Assembly (NCBI RefSeq): GCF_014836955.1
Contig: NZ_JACSPV010000026.1
Span: 1 to 60,879, forward strand
Reading direction: 5' to 3'
Origin: Bacillus norwichensis
Lineage (GTDB): Bacteria; Bacillota; Bacilli; Bacillales; Bacillaceae_C
Length of the DNA: 60,879 bases
The notes under the pieces were generated by a model. That model searched no databases and was not told the DNA's origin. It saw only the letters and a list, made by a program, of their open reading frames with translations. The first letter of the stretch is position 1, and the number at the start of each line of letters is the position of its first letter. Made by a program: the position numbers and the translations under genes. Positions 10,565 through 20,539 of this stretch are shown here, one piece after another.

Positions 10565-12514
10565 ATGTCGTCGTTCAAATATTTATTTACCCCCCAGAAA
10601 ATAGGCGCCACCACGGTAAAAAACCGCATTTTCAGCACAGGGCATATGACAACATATGTAGAAAATGGACTGCCGACAAAACAATTGATTGCTTATCACC
10701 GGGAGCGTGCAAAAGGCGGTGCAGGGCTTGTAATCGTTGAGGCGAATGCGGTACACCCATCCGCAGCCTTCACTTCAAATACACTGAGTGCGTACACGGA
10801 CGAAATTATCCCTCATTACAGAAAGATGGGAGAAGCCGTGCATGAATTCGACTGCAAGATGTTCGTCCAACTATTCCATCCGGGCAGAGAGGTGTTCCCT
10901 TCCGGAACATCCGTAGCTGTTGCACCTTCGATGGTTCCGACTGATCGGTTCGGGGTAATGCCAAAAGCTTTGGAGAAAGATGAAATCAAAGATATTGTGA
11001 ATGGTTATGCAGAGACAGCACTTCGTGTTAAAAAGGGTGGACTCGATGGAGCGGAAATCGTTGCTTCCCATGGCTATTTAGCAAGTCAATTTTGGTCTCC
11101 GCGATTAAACCTGCGGGATGATGAGTATGGAGGATCGTTTGAGAATCGCCTTCGCTTCCTAACTGAAGTGATTGAGGCGATTCGAAAGAAAGTAGGAGCT
11201 GATTTTACTATTGGACTTCGTCTGAGTGTGGATGATTTCGAAAGAGAAGGATCGACTTTCGATGAAGTTGTAGATATTCTAAAATATATTGACAAAGATA
11301 TCGGTGGGTTGGATTACTTTAATTTAATAGGCGGAAGCTCGGCCACTCTTGCAAGCTCTGTATTCATCGTTCCTCCTGCAACGATTCCTCCGGCTCATTT
11401 TGCCCCTTATGCGGCAAAAATACGCGAGGCTGTTTCTATACCCGTCATGGTAGGATCAAGAATCAATGATCCGGTGATAGGAGAAAAAATACTGGCAGGC
11501 GGTCAGGCGGATATGGTAGCAATGACACGAGCTATGATTTGTGACCCTCATATGCCGAATAAGGCTCTTCGTGAGGAATTTGATCGGATTCGCGTATGTA
11601 TCGGCTGCAATCAGGCATGTATTGGCCATATGCATGATAACATCCCGATCAGTTGCCTGCAGAATCCGGTCACAGGGCGTGAGAACCAGTACTCTGTGTT
11701 AACTAAAGCAGATCAGAGGAAAAGAATAGCTGTTGTTGGCGGTGGGCCTGCTGGAATGAAGGCAGCTGCCATTGCCGCTGAGAGAGGGCATTATGTTACC
11801 TTATACGAAAAGAGTGGCGAACTTGGAGGACAAGTAAAGCTTGCCAGAAAAATTCCAACTAGAGAGGAGTTTGGAGAACTGGTACCCAATCTGAAACGAG
11901 AACTTGACTATTATCGAGTGAATGTGGTATTGAATAAAGAAGTGAATAGCGACTTTTTACAAAAGGAACAACCTGATGAGATTGTTTTAGCTGTAGGTGG
12001 AAAACCATTCTACCCAAATGCGGAAGGTCTGGAATCTTCGCATGTGCTCAACACATGGGAAGTTTTGGAAGGTACGGGCCCAATCGGTCGAAAAGTTGTT
12101 ATTGCAGACTGGAAAGGTGATATGCCTGGGATTGGTACTGCTCTTTATCTTGCTGAAAAAGGGCACGAAGTTGAGCTGGTCACAAACTCAGTCCATGCGG
12201 GTTTTTCCTTGCAGCAGTATGTCAGAGACATGCTGCTTGGACGCTTGGCCATGACAGGTGTGACGGTAATCCCGCAATATAAATTGTTAAAAGCTGAACC
12301 GGGTAAGGCCATTTTTGAAAACATATATACGGCGCAAAAGCTTGAGAGGGAAGCTGATACTCTTGTTCTTGCATACGGACATATTCAGGAAGTGGAATTA
12401 TACAACGAGTTGGTACAAAAATTTTCCAATGTGAAAAGAATTGGCGATTGCATGGTGCCCCGAACAGTGGAAGAAGCGATACTGGAAGGGTTTGAATATG
12501 CGGCAAGCCTGTAG
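10565..12514 (+). CDS. Trimethylamine dehydrogenase-like flavoprotein (DgcA/N-methylproline demethylase type)
   Basis: A 649-residue old-yellow-enzyme-family fusion: an FMN TIM barrel (residues 1-350), a [4Fe-4S] ligand run CIGCNQACIGHMHDNIPISC near 350-370, and an FAD/NADH-type domain with VVGGGPAGMKAAAIAAERG near 390. Relatives oxidatively demethylate trimethylamine, dimethylglycine or N-methylproline and pass electrons to an ETF. The ETF genes and the DgcB-like split pair next door support an ETF-linked demethylase. The exact substrate is inference. No glycine-betaine methyltransferase or sarcosine oxidase gene lies in the operon. Confidence 0.87.
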   Translation: MSSFKYLFTPQKIGATTVKNRIFSTGHMTTYVENGLPTKQLIAYHRERAKGGAGLVIVEANAVHPSAAFTSNTLSAYTDEIIPHYRKMGEAVHEFDCKMFVQLFHPGREVFPSGTSVAVAPSMVPTDRFGVMPKALEKDEIKDIVNGYAETALRVKKGGLDGAEIVASHGYLASQFWSPRLNLRDDEYGGSFENRLRFLTEVIEAIRKKVGADFTIGLRLSVDDFEREGSTFDEVVDILKYIDKDIGGLDYFNLIGGSSATLASSVFIVPPATIPPAHFAPYAAKIREAVSIPVMVGSRINDPVIGEKILAGGQADMVAMTRAMICDPHMPNKALREEFDRIRVCIGCNQACIGHMHDNIPISCLQNPVTGRENQYSVLTKADQRKRIAVVGGGPAGMKAAAIAAERGHYVTLYEKSGELGGQVKLARKIPTREEFGELVPNLKRELDYYRVNVVLNKEVNSDFLQKEQPDEIVLAVGGKPFYPNAEGLESSHVLNTWEVLEGTGPIGRKVVIADWKGDMPGIGTALYLAEKGHEVELVTNSVHAGFSLQQYVRDMLLGRLAMTGVTVIPQYKLLKAEPGKAIFENIYTAQKLEREADTLVLAYGHIQEVELYNELVQKFSNVKRIGDCMVPRTVEEAILEGFEYAASL

Positions 12515-12527
12515 AGGTGAGAACTTT

Positions 12528-14309
12528 ATGATAGATCGTCCTGCTTCATTGATTCAGAAAAATATGCGGCTTGGGGAATTGAGAAAACTGGCTGAATCAG
12601 CCAGTTTTCCAGCTTTATTAATAAGCCATGATAAAAAAACGATAGAGGGTGTACTGTCCGAGTCAGTTTATTGGCGCTCACTTGCCCTATATGGAGAAGA
12701 GGCACCGTTGGATTTAAGTATCAGTAAAAATTTTAAAATAGTGAATGAATTAGCTGAAATCCAAAGTTCAGCTTTTTTTTCTGCCGAGTTTTTCATTGTC
12801 CCAGGCTCTTCGGGAGAGTTTTTAGTTTACGATAAAGACCAGTTAAAAAATGTCTGGTTGAAAGAACAGCTATATAGTACAGAAAGAATGAATGATCTAT
12901 TAAAAGAAGAAATTTATATTTTGCAGAAAAAGGCGGTGGAGTTTGAACAGGTTATCAATACATCATATGATGAGATATTTGTAACAGATGGTGAGGGCAA
13001 AGTTCTTTTGGTTTCTGATGCCTGTCAAAGGATGACGGGTGTTCCTAAAGAAAGGTTTTTAGGAAAGAATATTTATGAACTTGCAAAAACGGGTTTAATT
13101 AATAATAGCGTCACCATTGATGTTTTAAAGAAAAAGAAAATGGTGTCCGCCAAACAGAGCTATCCGAATGGTGTTCAAGTGGTCGCGACTGGGATCCCCA
13201 TTTTTGATCATGAGGGGAACATCTATCGTGTGATTACAAACTCAAGAGATATTACAGAGTTGGTGCAGCTCAAAAATGAACTGGCAGAAGCAAAGTCCAT
13301 TTTAAACGAAAGGTCAGCAGAGGATGTTGAGAGAGGGAAAGGTCCTTTATTTACTCATAATGATGATATGCTGGCTTTGATTGATATGGCTAAGAAAGTC
13401 GCGGTGACAGAATCAACTATTCTTATTCAAGGTGAATCTGGAGTCGGAAAGGGCATACTTGCCAAAATGATTCATGACGAAAGCTTAAGAAAAGCTCGTT
13501 CTTTTGTATCAGTAAATTGCGGAGCTATCCCCTTGTCACTCATCGAATCGGAGCTGTTTGGGTATGAATCAGGAGCATTTACAGGAGCGAAAACAAAAGG
13601 AAAGGCAGGGCTTGTGGAACTAGCGGATGGAGGGACACTTTTTCTTGATGAAGTGGGTGAACTCCCCCTTGAAATACAAGTCAAGCTTCTGCATCTTGTC
13701 CAAGAAAAGACTTTCAGGCGTGTAGGCAGCAATCAATTAAGAAAAGTCGATATTCGTATTATATCAGCAACGAATAAAAATTTAAAATCCATGATGGAAA
13801 AAGGTCTGTTCAGGGAGGATCTATATTATCGGCTCCATGTTGTTCCATTATATCTATTGCCGCTTAGAAAGCGTGTTGAAGACATTCCCTTCCTTCTCCA
13901 ATTATTCTTGGAAGAGTTCAATGAAAAATATGACCGGAATGTCATCATATCCGATGAATCGCTTGCTGCTCTTCGATCATATAGCTGGCCAGGAAATGTC
14001 AGGGAGCTTGAAAACATGGTGGAGCAGCTCGTCGTTACTGCCAGTACCGATATTGTTTTTTTGGATTGCCTGCCAGATCAAGTTAAAAGCGGGAACGGAA
14101 AGCCGCTTGTCGTCATGAAAGGAATCATTCCATTAAACGATGCAGTGGAAAGTGTTGAGAAACAATTATTAAACACCGCAATCGAAAAATATAAAACTTC
14201 CAGAAAAATAGCAGCAGCACTTAAAGTGAATCAGACGACTGTGATCAGAAAACTGAAAAAATATGGATTAAGTACTACAGGCGCACGGCCATTTAGTGAT
14301 CTTAAATAG
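12528..14309 (+). CDS. Sigma-54-dependent PAS/AAA+ transcriptional activator
   Basis: A 593-residue bacterial enhancer-binding protein. An N-terminal CBS-like sensory region is followed by a PAS domain (about 125-245, with EVINTSYDEIFVTDGEG-like start), the AAA+ domain with Walker A GESGVGKG, the sigma-54 contact loop GAFTGA and Walker B GGTLFLDEVGEL. A Fis-type helix-turn-helix (TSRKIAAALKVNQTTVIRKL) ends it. The start at ATG 12528 follows GAGGTGAG; the longer frame from 12441 overlaps the upstream gene. It most likely activates the promoter at 4955, so the operon carries its own activator. Confidence 0.93.
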   Translation: MIDRPASLIQKNMRLGELRKLAESASFPALLISHDKKTIEGVLSESVYWRSLALYGEEAPLDLSISKNFKIVNELAEIQSSAFFSAEFFIVPGSSGEFLVYDKDQLKNVWLKEQLYSTERMNDLLKEEIYILQKKAVEFEQVINTSYDEIFVTDGEGKVLLVSDACQRMTGVPKERFLGKNIYELAKTGLINNSVTIDVLKKKKMVSAKQSYPNGVQVVATGIPIFDHEGNIYRVITNSRDITELVQLKNELAEAKSILNERSAEDVERGKGPLFTHNDDMLALIDMAKKVAVTESTILIQGESGVGKGILAKMIHDESLRKARSFVSVNCGAIPLSLIESELFGYESGAFTGAKTKGKAGLVELADGGTLFLDEVGELPLEIQVKLLHLVQEKTFRRVGSNQLRKVDIRIISATNKNLKSMMEKGLFREDLYYRLHVVPLYLLPLRKRVEDIPFLLQLFLEEFNEKYDRNVIISDESLAALRSYSWPGNVRELENMVEQLVVTASTDIVFLDCLPDQVKSGNGKPLVVMKGIIPLNDAVESVEKQLLNTAIEKYKTSRKIAAALKVNQTTVIRKLKKYGLSTTGARPFSDLK

Positions 14310-14434
14310 CCGAACATATTTCTCCGGTAATCAAGCACCCTTATCACGAATATAATGAAGTGAGCCAGAATGGGGTTAAGGAACACAATTACATAACTGG
14401 GCGTATACTGTGTCTGAATGAGAGGTGAGAAGCT

Positions 14435-15379
14435 GTGGATGAGCCAATCAAGATGAAGAATAACGGTCAGATCAGTATCATGCTCAATATGCAGAAACGC
14501 GATCAATCAAGGCGATTGGATGGAAAACCAACTGTCTCTAATGCTTTGTCAAGCCAGCATTCGATATTAAGGGAAATCGAAGAGGAAATGAATACACTTG
14601 TAGGAATGCAGGATGTGAAAAAAACCCTTAAAGAAGTTTATGCATGGATTTATATCAATAAAAAACGGGAAGCCGCTGGGCTCAAGACGAGCCCACAAGC
14701 ACTGCATATGATGTTCAAGGGGAACCCAGGGACCGGAAAAACGACAGTTGCTCGTCTGATTGGAAAGCTTTTTCATAAAATGGGTGTCTTGCCGAAAGGG
14801 CATTTAATAGAAGCGGAAAGAGCCGATCTGGTTGGAGAGTATATCGGTCACACAGCTCAAAAAACCCGTGATTTGGTAAAAAAAGCGGCAGGTGGAATTT
14901 TATTCATAGATGAGGCATACTCCCTTGGGCGCGGAGGGGAAAAAGACTTCGGAAAAGAGGCGATCGACACTCTTGTAAAACATATGGAAGACAAACAACA
15001 TACATTCATATTGATATTAGCGGGATATTCCAAGGAGATGGACTATTTTTTGAGTTTAAATCCTGGACTCCAGTCACGCTTTCCATTAGTGTTTGAATTT
15101 CCTGATTACACCGTGAATGAACTGATGGAAATAGCCGCCCGAATGTTAAACGAAAAGCAATATGAACTGAGTCGAGAAGCCGGGTCAAAATTGAGGGATC
15201 ATTTAATATATGTGAAGGCGCAAAAAAAACCATCCTTTTCCAACGGAAGATACGTTCGGAACATGATTGAAAAGGCAGTGAGATCACAGGCGATGAGACT
15301 TTTGATGGAGTCTCATATTAACCGTAAAGATTTAATGATGCTACTCAGCAATGATTTTAAACTAACCAAAAATACTTAG
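14435..15379 (+). CDS. spoVK: Stage V sporulation protein K, AAA ATPase
   Basis: CbxX/CfxQ-type AAA ATPase required late in sporulation in B. subtilis. Walker A GNPGTGKTTVARLIG is near residue 99 and Walker B ILFIDEAYSL near 155. The 314-residue length matches the family. The GTG start follows AGAGGTGAG. Gene order spoVK-hflX-ynbB-glnA is the conserved Bacillus arrangement. A mother-cell sigma-E promoter would be expected, but I could not identify one reliably. Confidence 0.92.
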   Translation: MDEPIKMKNNGQISIMLNMQKRDQSRRLDGKPTVSNALSSQHSILREIEEEMNTLVGMQDVKKTLKEVYAWIYINKKREAAGLKTSPQALHMMFKGNPGTGKTTVARLIGKLFHKMGVLPKGHLIEAERADLVGEYIGHTAQKTRDLVKKAAGGILFIDEAYSLGRGGEKDFGKEAIDTLVKHMEDKQHTFILILAGYSKEMDYFLSLNPGLQSRFPLVFEFPDYTVNELMEIAARMLNEKQYELSREAGSKLRDHLIYVKAQKKPSFSNGRYVRNMIEKAVRSQAMRLLMESHINRKDLMMLLSNDFKLTKNT

Positions 15380-15383
15380 CTTA

Positions 15384-15413
15384 AAACCGCCTTCAGGCGG
15401 CTTTTCTTTTTTG
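15384..15413 (+). terminator. Terminator after spoVK
   Basis: AACCGCC, loop TTCA, GGCGGCTT, then TTTTCTTTTTT. It separates the sporulation gene from the hflX-ynbB unit. Confidence 0.88.
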
Positions 15414-15469
15414 AAATCAAACAACATTTGCTATGATGGGAGAATAATGCAAAGAAAGCAGGGGATGTA

Positions 15470-16720
15470 GTGCCATCATCAGAGAAAGAAAAAGTGATCC
15501 TCGTCGGCTGTCAGTTGACTGACAACGATCAGAAATTCCAATATAGTATAGATGAGCTTTCTTCGTTAACATCTACCGCCCGCGGAGAGGTTATTGCTCA
15601 AATTCAACAAAAGCGAGAACGTTTGCACCCGGCAACGTATATTGGCAAAGGTAAATTGGAAGAACTGAATCAGCTTGAAAAAGAGCTAGAGCCTGATTTG
15701 ATCATTTTTAATGACGAACTAAGTCCGACTCAATTACGAAATTTGCAAAGTGTGCTGTCAAGCAGGGTGATAGACCGTACACATTTGATTCTTGATATTT
15801 TTGCACAGCGTGCAAAATCAAAAGAAGGGATTCTTCAGGTCGAACTGGCCCAACTCCAGTATTTACTGCCCCGGTTAGTGGGACAGGGAACTACCCTTTC
15901 AAGGCTTGGAGGCGGCATTGGCACAAGAGGGCCAGGGGAAACACAATTGGAAACGGACCGTCGTCATATCAGGAGACGGATTGATGATATCAAAAATCAA
16001 TTGCAGACGATTGTCAAACATCGAGAGAGGTATCGCGAGAGGCGAAAAAGGAACAATACATTCCAAATCGCGATTGTCGGTTATACGAATGCTGGAAAAT
16101 CCACATTGTTCAATCGGCTATCAATGGCAGAATCATTTGAGGAAGATAAGTTGTTTGCAACCCTTGACCCTATGACCAGAAGGGTCGTGCTCCCGAACGG
16201 CTTTTCTGCTTTGATAACAGATACTGTTGGATTCATTCAGGACCTGCCTACAACACTGATTGCTGCTTTCCGTTCCACATTGGAAGAAGTGAATGAAGCA
16301 AATCTTCTGCTTCATGTTGTTGACAGCTCCAATCCAGATTATTTTAACCACGAAAGGACAGTAAATGAATTATTAGAGGAGCTGAATATGGAGCATCTCC
16401 CGCAGTTGATCGTGTATAATAAAGCGGATGAAGTGCGTTCTGATTTCGTTCCTAGCTCAGGAGAAACAATATTGATTAGTGCGTTTGATGAAGCGGACAG
16501 AAACCGATTAAAGAAAAAAATTGAGGATATGGCTGTTGCTGCCATGCAGTATTACCATGTAATGATCCCTTCTGATGAAGGGCGCTTGCTCTCGGTTTTA
16601 AAAAGAGAAACCATATTACGGGAGCTCGTTTTTCTGGAAGAGAAGGAGTCCTACAGATGTAAGGGCTATGTTCTTCCAAATCACCCAATCACAGGGTCTT
16701 TAAAATTATTTGAAATCTGA
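15470..16720 (+). CDS. hflX: Ribosome-associated GTPase HflX
   Basis: GTPase that splits stalled ribosomes. The N-terminal nucleotide-binding region with GKGKLEELNQLE is followed by the glycine-rich linker GGGIGTRGPGETQLE at about 145, then a G domain with G1 GYTNAGKS near 203, DTVGFIQDLP (G3) and NKAD (G4). It has 416 residues, with a GTG start after AGGGGATGT. ynbB starts 18 bp downstream and is probably cotranscribed. Confidence 0.94.
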   Translation: MPSSEKEKVILVGCQLTDNDQKFQYSIDELSSLTSTARGEVIAQIQQKRERLHPATYIGKGKLEELNQLEKELEPDLIIFNDELSPTQLRNLQSVLSSRVIDRTHLILDIFAQRAKSKEGILQVELAQLQYLLPRLVGQGTTLSRLGGGIGTRGPGETQLETDRRHIRRRIDDIKNQLQTIVKHRERYRERRKRNNTFQIAIVGYTNAGKSTLFNRLSMAESFEEDKLFATLDPMTRRVVLPNGFSALITDTVGFIQDLPTTLIAAFRSTLEEVNEANLLLHVVDSSNPDYFNHERTVNELLEELNMEHLPQLIVYNKADEVRSDFVPSSGETILISAFDEADRNRLKKKIEDMAVAAMQYYHVMIPSDEGRLLSVLKRETILRELVFLEEKESYRCKGYVLPNHPITGSLKLFEI

Positions 16721-16738
16721 AGGGGTATTGAAAACAAA

Positions 16739-18010
16739 ATGTATAATTATTTACAGCATGAAAAAACGTTAAGGCCTTTCATTGAACAAGCTGAAGAAAA
16801 AGTAGCGGACATCCACCGAAGGATTGATCGCATTATTGAAGAAAACCAGTACAAAGTGCTGCGAAGCTTTCAGGAGCATCAAGTCGGGGAATTCCATTTT
16901 ACTCCGTCAACAGGCTATGGATACAATGATTTAGGCCGAGAAACTCTTGAAAAAATTTACGCTGATGTGTTTGGCGGGGAATCTGCCCTTGTACGGCAGC
17001 AAATTGTTTCAGGTACCCATGCGATCTCTATAGCTTTATTCGGTGTATTGCGTCCAGGCGATGAACTATTATATATTACGGGAAAACCATACGATACACT
17101 GGAAGAAGTGGTAGGGATACGCGGAAATGGGAGCGGGTCGCTAAAAGAGTTTGGAATTAATTATAATGCTGTACCACTTAAAGAGAACGGAAAGGTGGAC
17201 TTTGAGGCTGTATCGCAAGCGATGAAGCCGAATACGAAAGTCATTGGCATTCAGCGTTCAAAAGGCTATGATGACCGCCCATCATTTACAATTAAGGAAA
17301 TCGAGGAAATGATCCGGTTTGTAAAGGAAATTGATCCAAAGGTCATCGTTTTCGTTGACAACTGCTACGGGGAATTTGTAGAAACGCTAGAACCATGTAA
17401 TGTTGGAGCTGATTTGATGGCTGGCTCTCTCATTAAGAACCCTGGTGGCGGCTTGGTAAAAAGCGGTGGCTATATTATTGGAAAAGAAGAGCTAGTCGAA
17501 GCTTGTTCATACAGGATGACATCTCCGGGGCTTGGAGTCGAATCAGGAGCTTCTTTATATACGCTTCTGGAAATGTACCAGGGGTTCTTTTTGGCGCCTC
17601 ATGTGACGGGTCAAGCTGTAAAGGGGGCAGTTTTCACCTCGGCCTTGTTAGAGTTGATCGGGCTTCAAACGACGCCTAAATGGGATGATTTCCGAACTGA
17701 TTTGATTCAAGCTGTTCAATTTTCGAATGCTGATATGATGATAGAGTTTTGCCAGGCCATTCAGGCTGCATCGCCAGTTGATTCACATGTTACTCCTTTT
17801 CCAAGCGAAATGCCGGGCTATAATGATCAAGTCATTATGGCGGCCGGAGCTTTTATCCAAGGGGCAAGCATTGAATTATCGGCTGACGGTCCCATCCGGC
17901 CTCCGTATTCAGCCTATGTTCAGGGAGGCCTGACATACGCCCATGTAAAGATTGCTATCGCCTCTGCGGTAGACCGTTTAATTGAAAAAGGTTTGATCAA
18001 GCTTAATTAA
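16739..18010 (+). CDS. ynbB: PLP-dependent methionine gamma-lyase family protein YnbB
   Basis: A 423-residue fold-type I PLP enzyme of the group annotated as aluminium-resistance or methionine gamma-lyase family. The internal aldimine lysine is probable in GSLIKNPGGG (about residue 232), with DNCYGEF preceding it. The conserved N-terminus FHFTPSTGYGYNDLGRE is visible. Its true substrate is not established in the family. It follows hflX closely and is closed by a strong terminator. Confidence 0.9.
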   Translation: MYNYLQHEKTLRPFIEQAEEKVADIHRRIDRIIEENQYKVLRSFQEHQVGEFHFTPSTGYGYNDLGRETLEKIYADVFGGESALVRQQIVSGTHAISIALFGVLRPGDELLYITGKPYDTLEEVVGIRGNGSGSLKEFGINYNAVPLKENGKVDFEAVSQAMKPNTKVIGIQRSKGYDDRPSFTIKEIEEMIRFVKEIDPKVIVFVDNCYGEFVETLEPCNVGADLMAGSLIKNPGGGLVKSGGYIIGKEELVEACSYRMTSPGLGVESGASLYTLLEMYQGFFLAPHVTGQAVKGAVFTSALLELIGLQTTPKWDDFRTDLIQAVQFSNADMMIEFCQAIQAASPVDSHVTPFPSEMPGYNDQVIMAAGAFIQGASIELSADGPIRPPYSAYVQGGLTYAHVKIAIASAVDRLIEKGLIKLN

Positions 18011-18022
18011 GTGTATATATAT

Positions 18023-18053
18023 AAATGACAGCATTTTACTGCTGTCATTTTTT
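18023..18053 (+). terminator. Terminator after ynbB
   Basis: AAATGACAGC pairs exactly with GCTGTCATTT around a short ATTTTACT loop, followed by T. It sits immediately before the glnA promoter. Confidence 0.9.
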
Positions 18054-18063
18054 GAAAAAAAAC

Positions 18064-18092
18064 TTGACAGATGAAAACGTGGGAATTATATT
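18064..18092 (+). promoter_or_regulatory. Sigma-A promoter of glnA
   Basis: TTGACA, exactly 17 nt, TATATT. I looked for the GlnR/TnrA operator TGTNAN7TNACA in this gap and did not find a convincing match. Confidence 0.75.
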
Positions 18093-18170
18093 ACTAAAGT
18101 AATATTTTTCTCCGCAGATCTTGTCATGACTGCAGAGTGATTCTGCTTCACACGGGAGGAATTTTGTTCG

Positions 18171-19505
18171 ATGGGAATATTTACGAAAGAAAGTATTGCG
18201 CAGCTTGCTGAAGAGCAAAATGTAAAGTTTGTGAGACTCCAATTCACTGATATTATGGGCACGGTGAAAAATGTTGAAATCCCAATCAGTCAATTGGAAA
18301 AGGCTCTTGATAATAAGATGATGTTTGATGGATCATCTATAGAAGGGTTTGTGCGGATCGAAGAGTCTGATATGTACCTGGTGCCGGACCTTGATACGTG
18401 GGTCATTTTCCCATGGACTGCCGGAAAAGGCAAAGTGGCTAGAATGATTTGCGATGTCTATCATAAATCTGGAGAGCCATTCTTAGGCGACCCGAGAAGC
18501 AATTTGAAGAGAGTTTTAAAGGAAATGGAACAATACGGATTCACAGACTTCAATTTGGGGCCTGAGCCCGAGTTCTTTTTATTCAAGCTGGATGAAAAAG
18601 GCGATCCAACTCTTGAGTTGAATGATAACGGTGGTTATTTTGACTTGGCTCCTACGGACCTTGGAGAAAATTGCCGCCGCGATATTGTGCTTGAACTTGA
18701 AGAGATGGGATTCGAAATTGAGGCATCCCACCACGAGGAAGCCCCTGGCCAGCACGAAATTGACTTTAAATATGCAGACGCAGTTACTGCGTGTGATCAT
18801 ATCCAAACATTTAAGCTAGTTGTTAAAACAATTGCACGGAACCATGGTCTTCATGCCACATTTATGCCAAAACCATTATTTGGGGTTGCAGGCTCCGGAA
18901 TGCATTTTAACATGTCCTTGTTCAAAAATGGGAAAAATGCTTTCTATGATACAAACGGAGAACTGGAACTAAGCGAAACAGCATACCAGTTCATGGCAGG
19001 GGTTATCAAACATGCTCCTGGCTTTACAGCCATCACTAACCCGACCATTAACTCCTATAAGCGTCTTGTACCGGGTTATGAAGCACCTTGCTATATCGCT
19101 TGGTCTGCACAGAACCGCAGTCCGCTGGTTAGGGTACCTTCATCAAGGGGACAAAGCACACGGATTGAACTCAGAAGCGTGGACCCAACAGCTAACCCAT
19201 ATTTGGCGATGGCAGTCCTATTGCAGGCAGGTTTAAGCGGGATCAAGGATCAATTGACACCTCCGCCTGCTGTTGATCGAAACATTTATAATATGAATAA
19301 ACAAGAGCGTGAGGAAGAAGGAGTAGCAGATCTGCCACACAACCTTGAAGAAGCGCTCCATGAATTGAAAAATGATGAAATCATTAAGGGTGCTTTAGGT
19401 AAACACATCTTTGATAATTTCATTGAAACGAAAGAAATAGAATGGCAAATGTTCCGGACACAAGTACACCCTTGGGAACGAGAACAGTATATGACCCTTT
19501 ATTAA
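18171..19505 (+). CDS. glnA: Glutamine synthetase, type I
   Basis: ATP-dependent ligation of ammonia to glutamate; forms dodecamers. The 444-residue length equals the Bacillus GSI-alpha enzyme. Visible motifs include [10 protein letters not shown] (about 52-61), GPEPEFFLF, the ATP-binding stretch [12 protein letters not shown] and the glutamate flap [19 protein letters not shown]. In B. subtilis the repressor gene glnR lies immediately upstream and is cotranscribed. Here ynbB and a terminator occupy that position. Confidence 0.97.
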   Translation: MGIFTKESIAQLAEEQNVKFVRLQFTDIMGTVKNVEIPISQLEKALDNKMMFDGSSIEGFVRIEESDMYLVPDLDTWVIFPWTAGKGKVARMICDVYHKSGEPFLGDPRSNLKRVLKEMEQYGFTDFNLGPEPEFFLFKLDEKGDPTLELNDNGGYFDLAPTDLGENCRRDIVLELEEMGFEIEASHHEEAPGQHEIDFKYADAVTACDHIQTFKLVVKTIARNHGLHATFMPKPLFGVAGSGMHFNMSLFKNGKNAFYDTNGELELSETAYQFMAGVIKHAPGFTAITNPTINSYKRLVPGYEAPCYIAWSAQNRSPLVRVPSSRGQSTRIELRSVDPTANPYLAMAVLLQAGLSGIKDQLTPPPAVDRNIYNMNKQEREEEGVADLPHNLEEALHELKNDEIIKGALGKHIFDNFIETKEIEWQMFRTQVHPWEREQYMTLY

Positions 19506-19578
19506 GCTAGATGTTTGGGGTGAATGGTGAGAATATGAGTTAAAAAGTGCCTTCACCCCTAAAAAAACACCACTTTAA

Positions 19579-19612
19579 AATACTGCCCATGTATTCGGGC
19601 AGTATTTTTTTG
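19579..19612 (+). terminator. Terminator after glnA
   Basis: AATACTGCCC and GGGCAGTATT form a perfect 10-bp stem with an 8-nt loop, followed by TTTTT. Confidence 0.92.
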
Positions 19613-19981
19613 TTCATTTTTTGACACATGAGCACAAAAACGCAAGCGCCCTGCATGCTATCATAGCCTTATATTTCTTGTGCGAATTTCATATTTACGT
19701 TAGCTTACAATGTAATACTGAAGGGAATGACTCCAAGGTTACGAATGACTTGATAAATGGGATGGTGACAGGAAACAAGAAAGCGGATGGCTTAATTGGC
19801 AAAGAAATTGATTCGGAAGGAACGGCAGGATTAGAAAAGGAGAGGGGCAATCGCAAGGGAGGAGAAGATTGTAGCAGTAATAGGCTAAACAGAAGAGATA
19901 CGGCGCCAGCATATGATTCAAATTGAGGTAGATGTGTAATATCCAGATGCGAATGACACATCTACCATCAGGCTTGAAAAC
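19613..19981. other. Intergenic stretch, no supported gene
   Basis: A 101-codon plus-strand frame (19621-19926) exists but has no credible ribosome site, an unnatural composition and a long minus-strand counterpart, so I do not call it. No repeat or RNA structure stands out. Confidence 0.5.
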
Positions 19982-20173
19982 TTAGAAATTTACTTTATAT
20001 TTAACGTTCAGTCTTTTAGAAAAATAAAAGCATATCATACCTAAAATCAGGGATATGAGAAAAGGGACAAGTGCAATGGAAGGCATTATAAGCGTCCATA
20101 CAAACAGGTATAGGCTTACTGCAAATATAAACCAACTTACTATTAATAAAAAACTGGATAAAAATTCTTTCAT
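19982..20173 (-). CDS. Small two-helix membrane protein
   Basis: A 63-residue protein with two hydrophobic segments (about 4-27 and 30-52) and a basic C-terminal end (KRLNVKYK). I start it at the ATG of MKEFLSSF, 6 nt after GTGGTG; a GTG 12 bp upstream is an alternative. It is not recognised. It lies in the accessory zone after glnA among several other short membrane-protein genes. Confidence 0.6.
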   Translation of the reverse strand: MKEFLSSFLLIVSWFIFAVSLYLFVWTLIMPSIALVPFLISLILGMICFYFSKRLNVKYKVNF

Positions 20174-20239
20174 AAATATCACCACTTTTTAATGATGCTT
20201 AAGTTATAACATATTTCGAAAATTATTTTTTGCTCCTCA

Positions 20240-20396
20240 CATGTCAAGGCAGGGTACACGTTGACAGCTATTGCTAAAAAATACAAAGCGACTGTTAAAG
20301 GGTGTGTCAAGATGAAGGCATTAAAAATCCAAACTGGATTTATCTTGGTCAAAATATTAAGTTACCTGGTACAACTGCCTCTCCTCGTAGGGAAGT
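20240..20396 (+). pseudogene. LysM-domain remnant with a frameshift
   Basis: Reading HVKAGYTLTAIAKKYKATVKG from about 20242, then switching frame to KNPNWIYLGQNIKLPG (about 20327-20384), gives one LysM peptidoglycan-binding repeat broken in the middle. There is no start codon and no upstream catalytic domain. It is probably the decayed tail of a phage or autolysin gene. The intact holin-amidase pair at 22681-24227 may derive from the same lost element. Confidence 0.65.
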
Positions 20397-20539
20397 TACG
20401 CCAAAAGCCATGAAACAGCATAACGGTGGTTAAGCTGTTTTACCGCTTGCAATTAAGTTCGGAAGCACCTTAAAGACTTTATTAGGATTTTCTTAATTTG
20501 ACGCACTCGTTTGTTTGAACATGACACTTAACAGACTTA

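Noticed and set aside
18040-18070. GlnR/TnrA operator upstream of glnA
   Set aside because: TGTCA and TTGACA halves are present, but their spacing does not fit TGTNAN7TNACA.
19621-19926. 101-codon plus-strand reading frame after glnA
   Set aside because: No ribosome site, unnatural residue composition and an equally long minus-strand frame; most likely chance.
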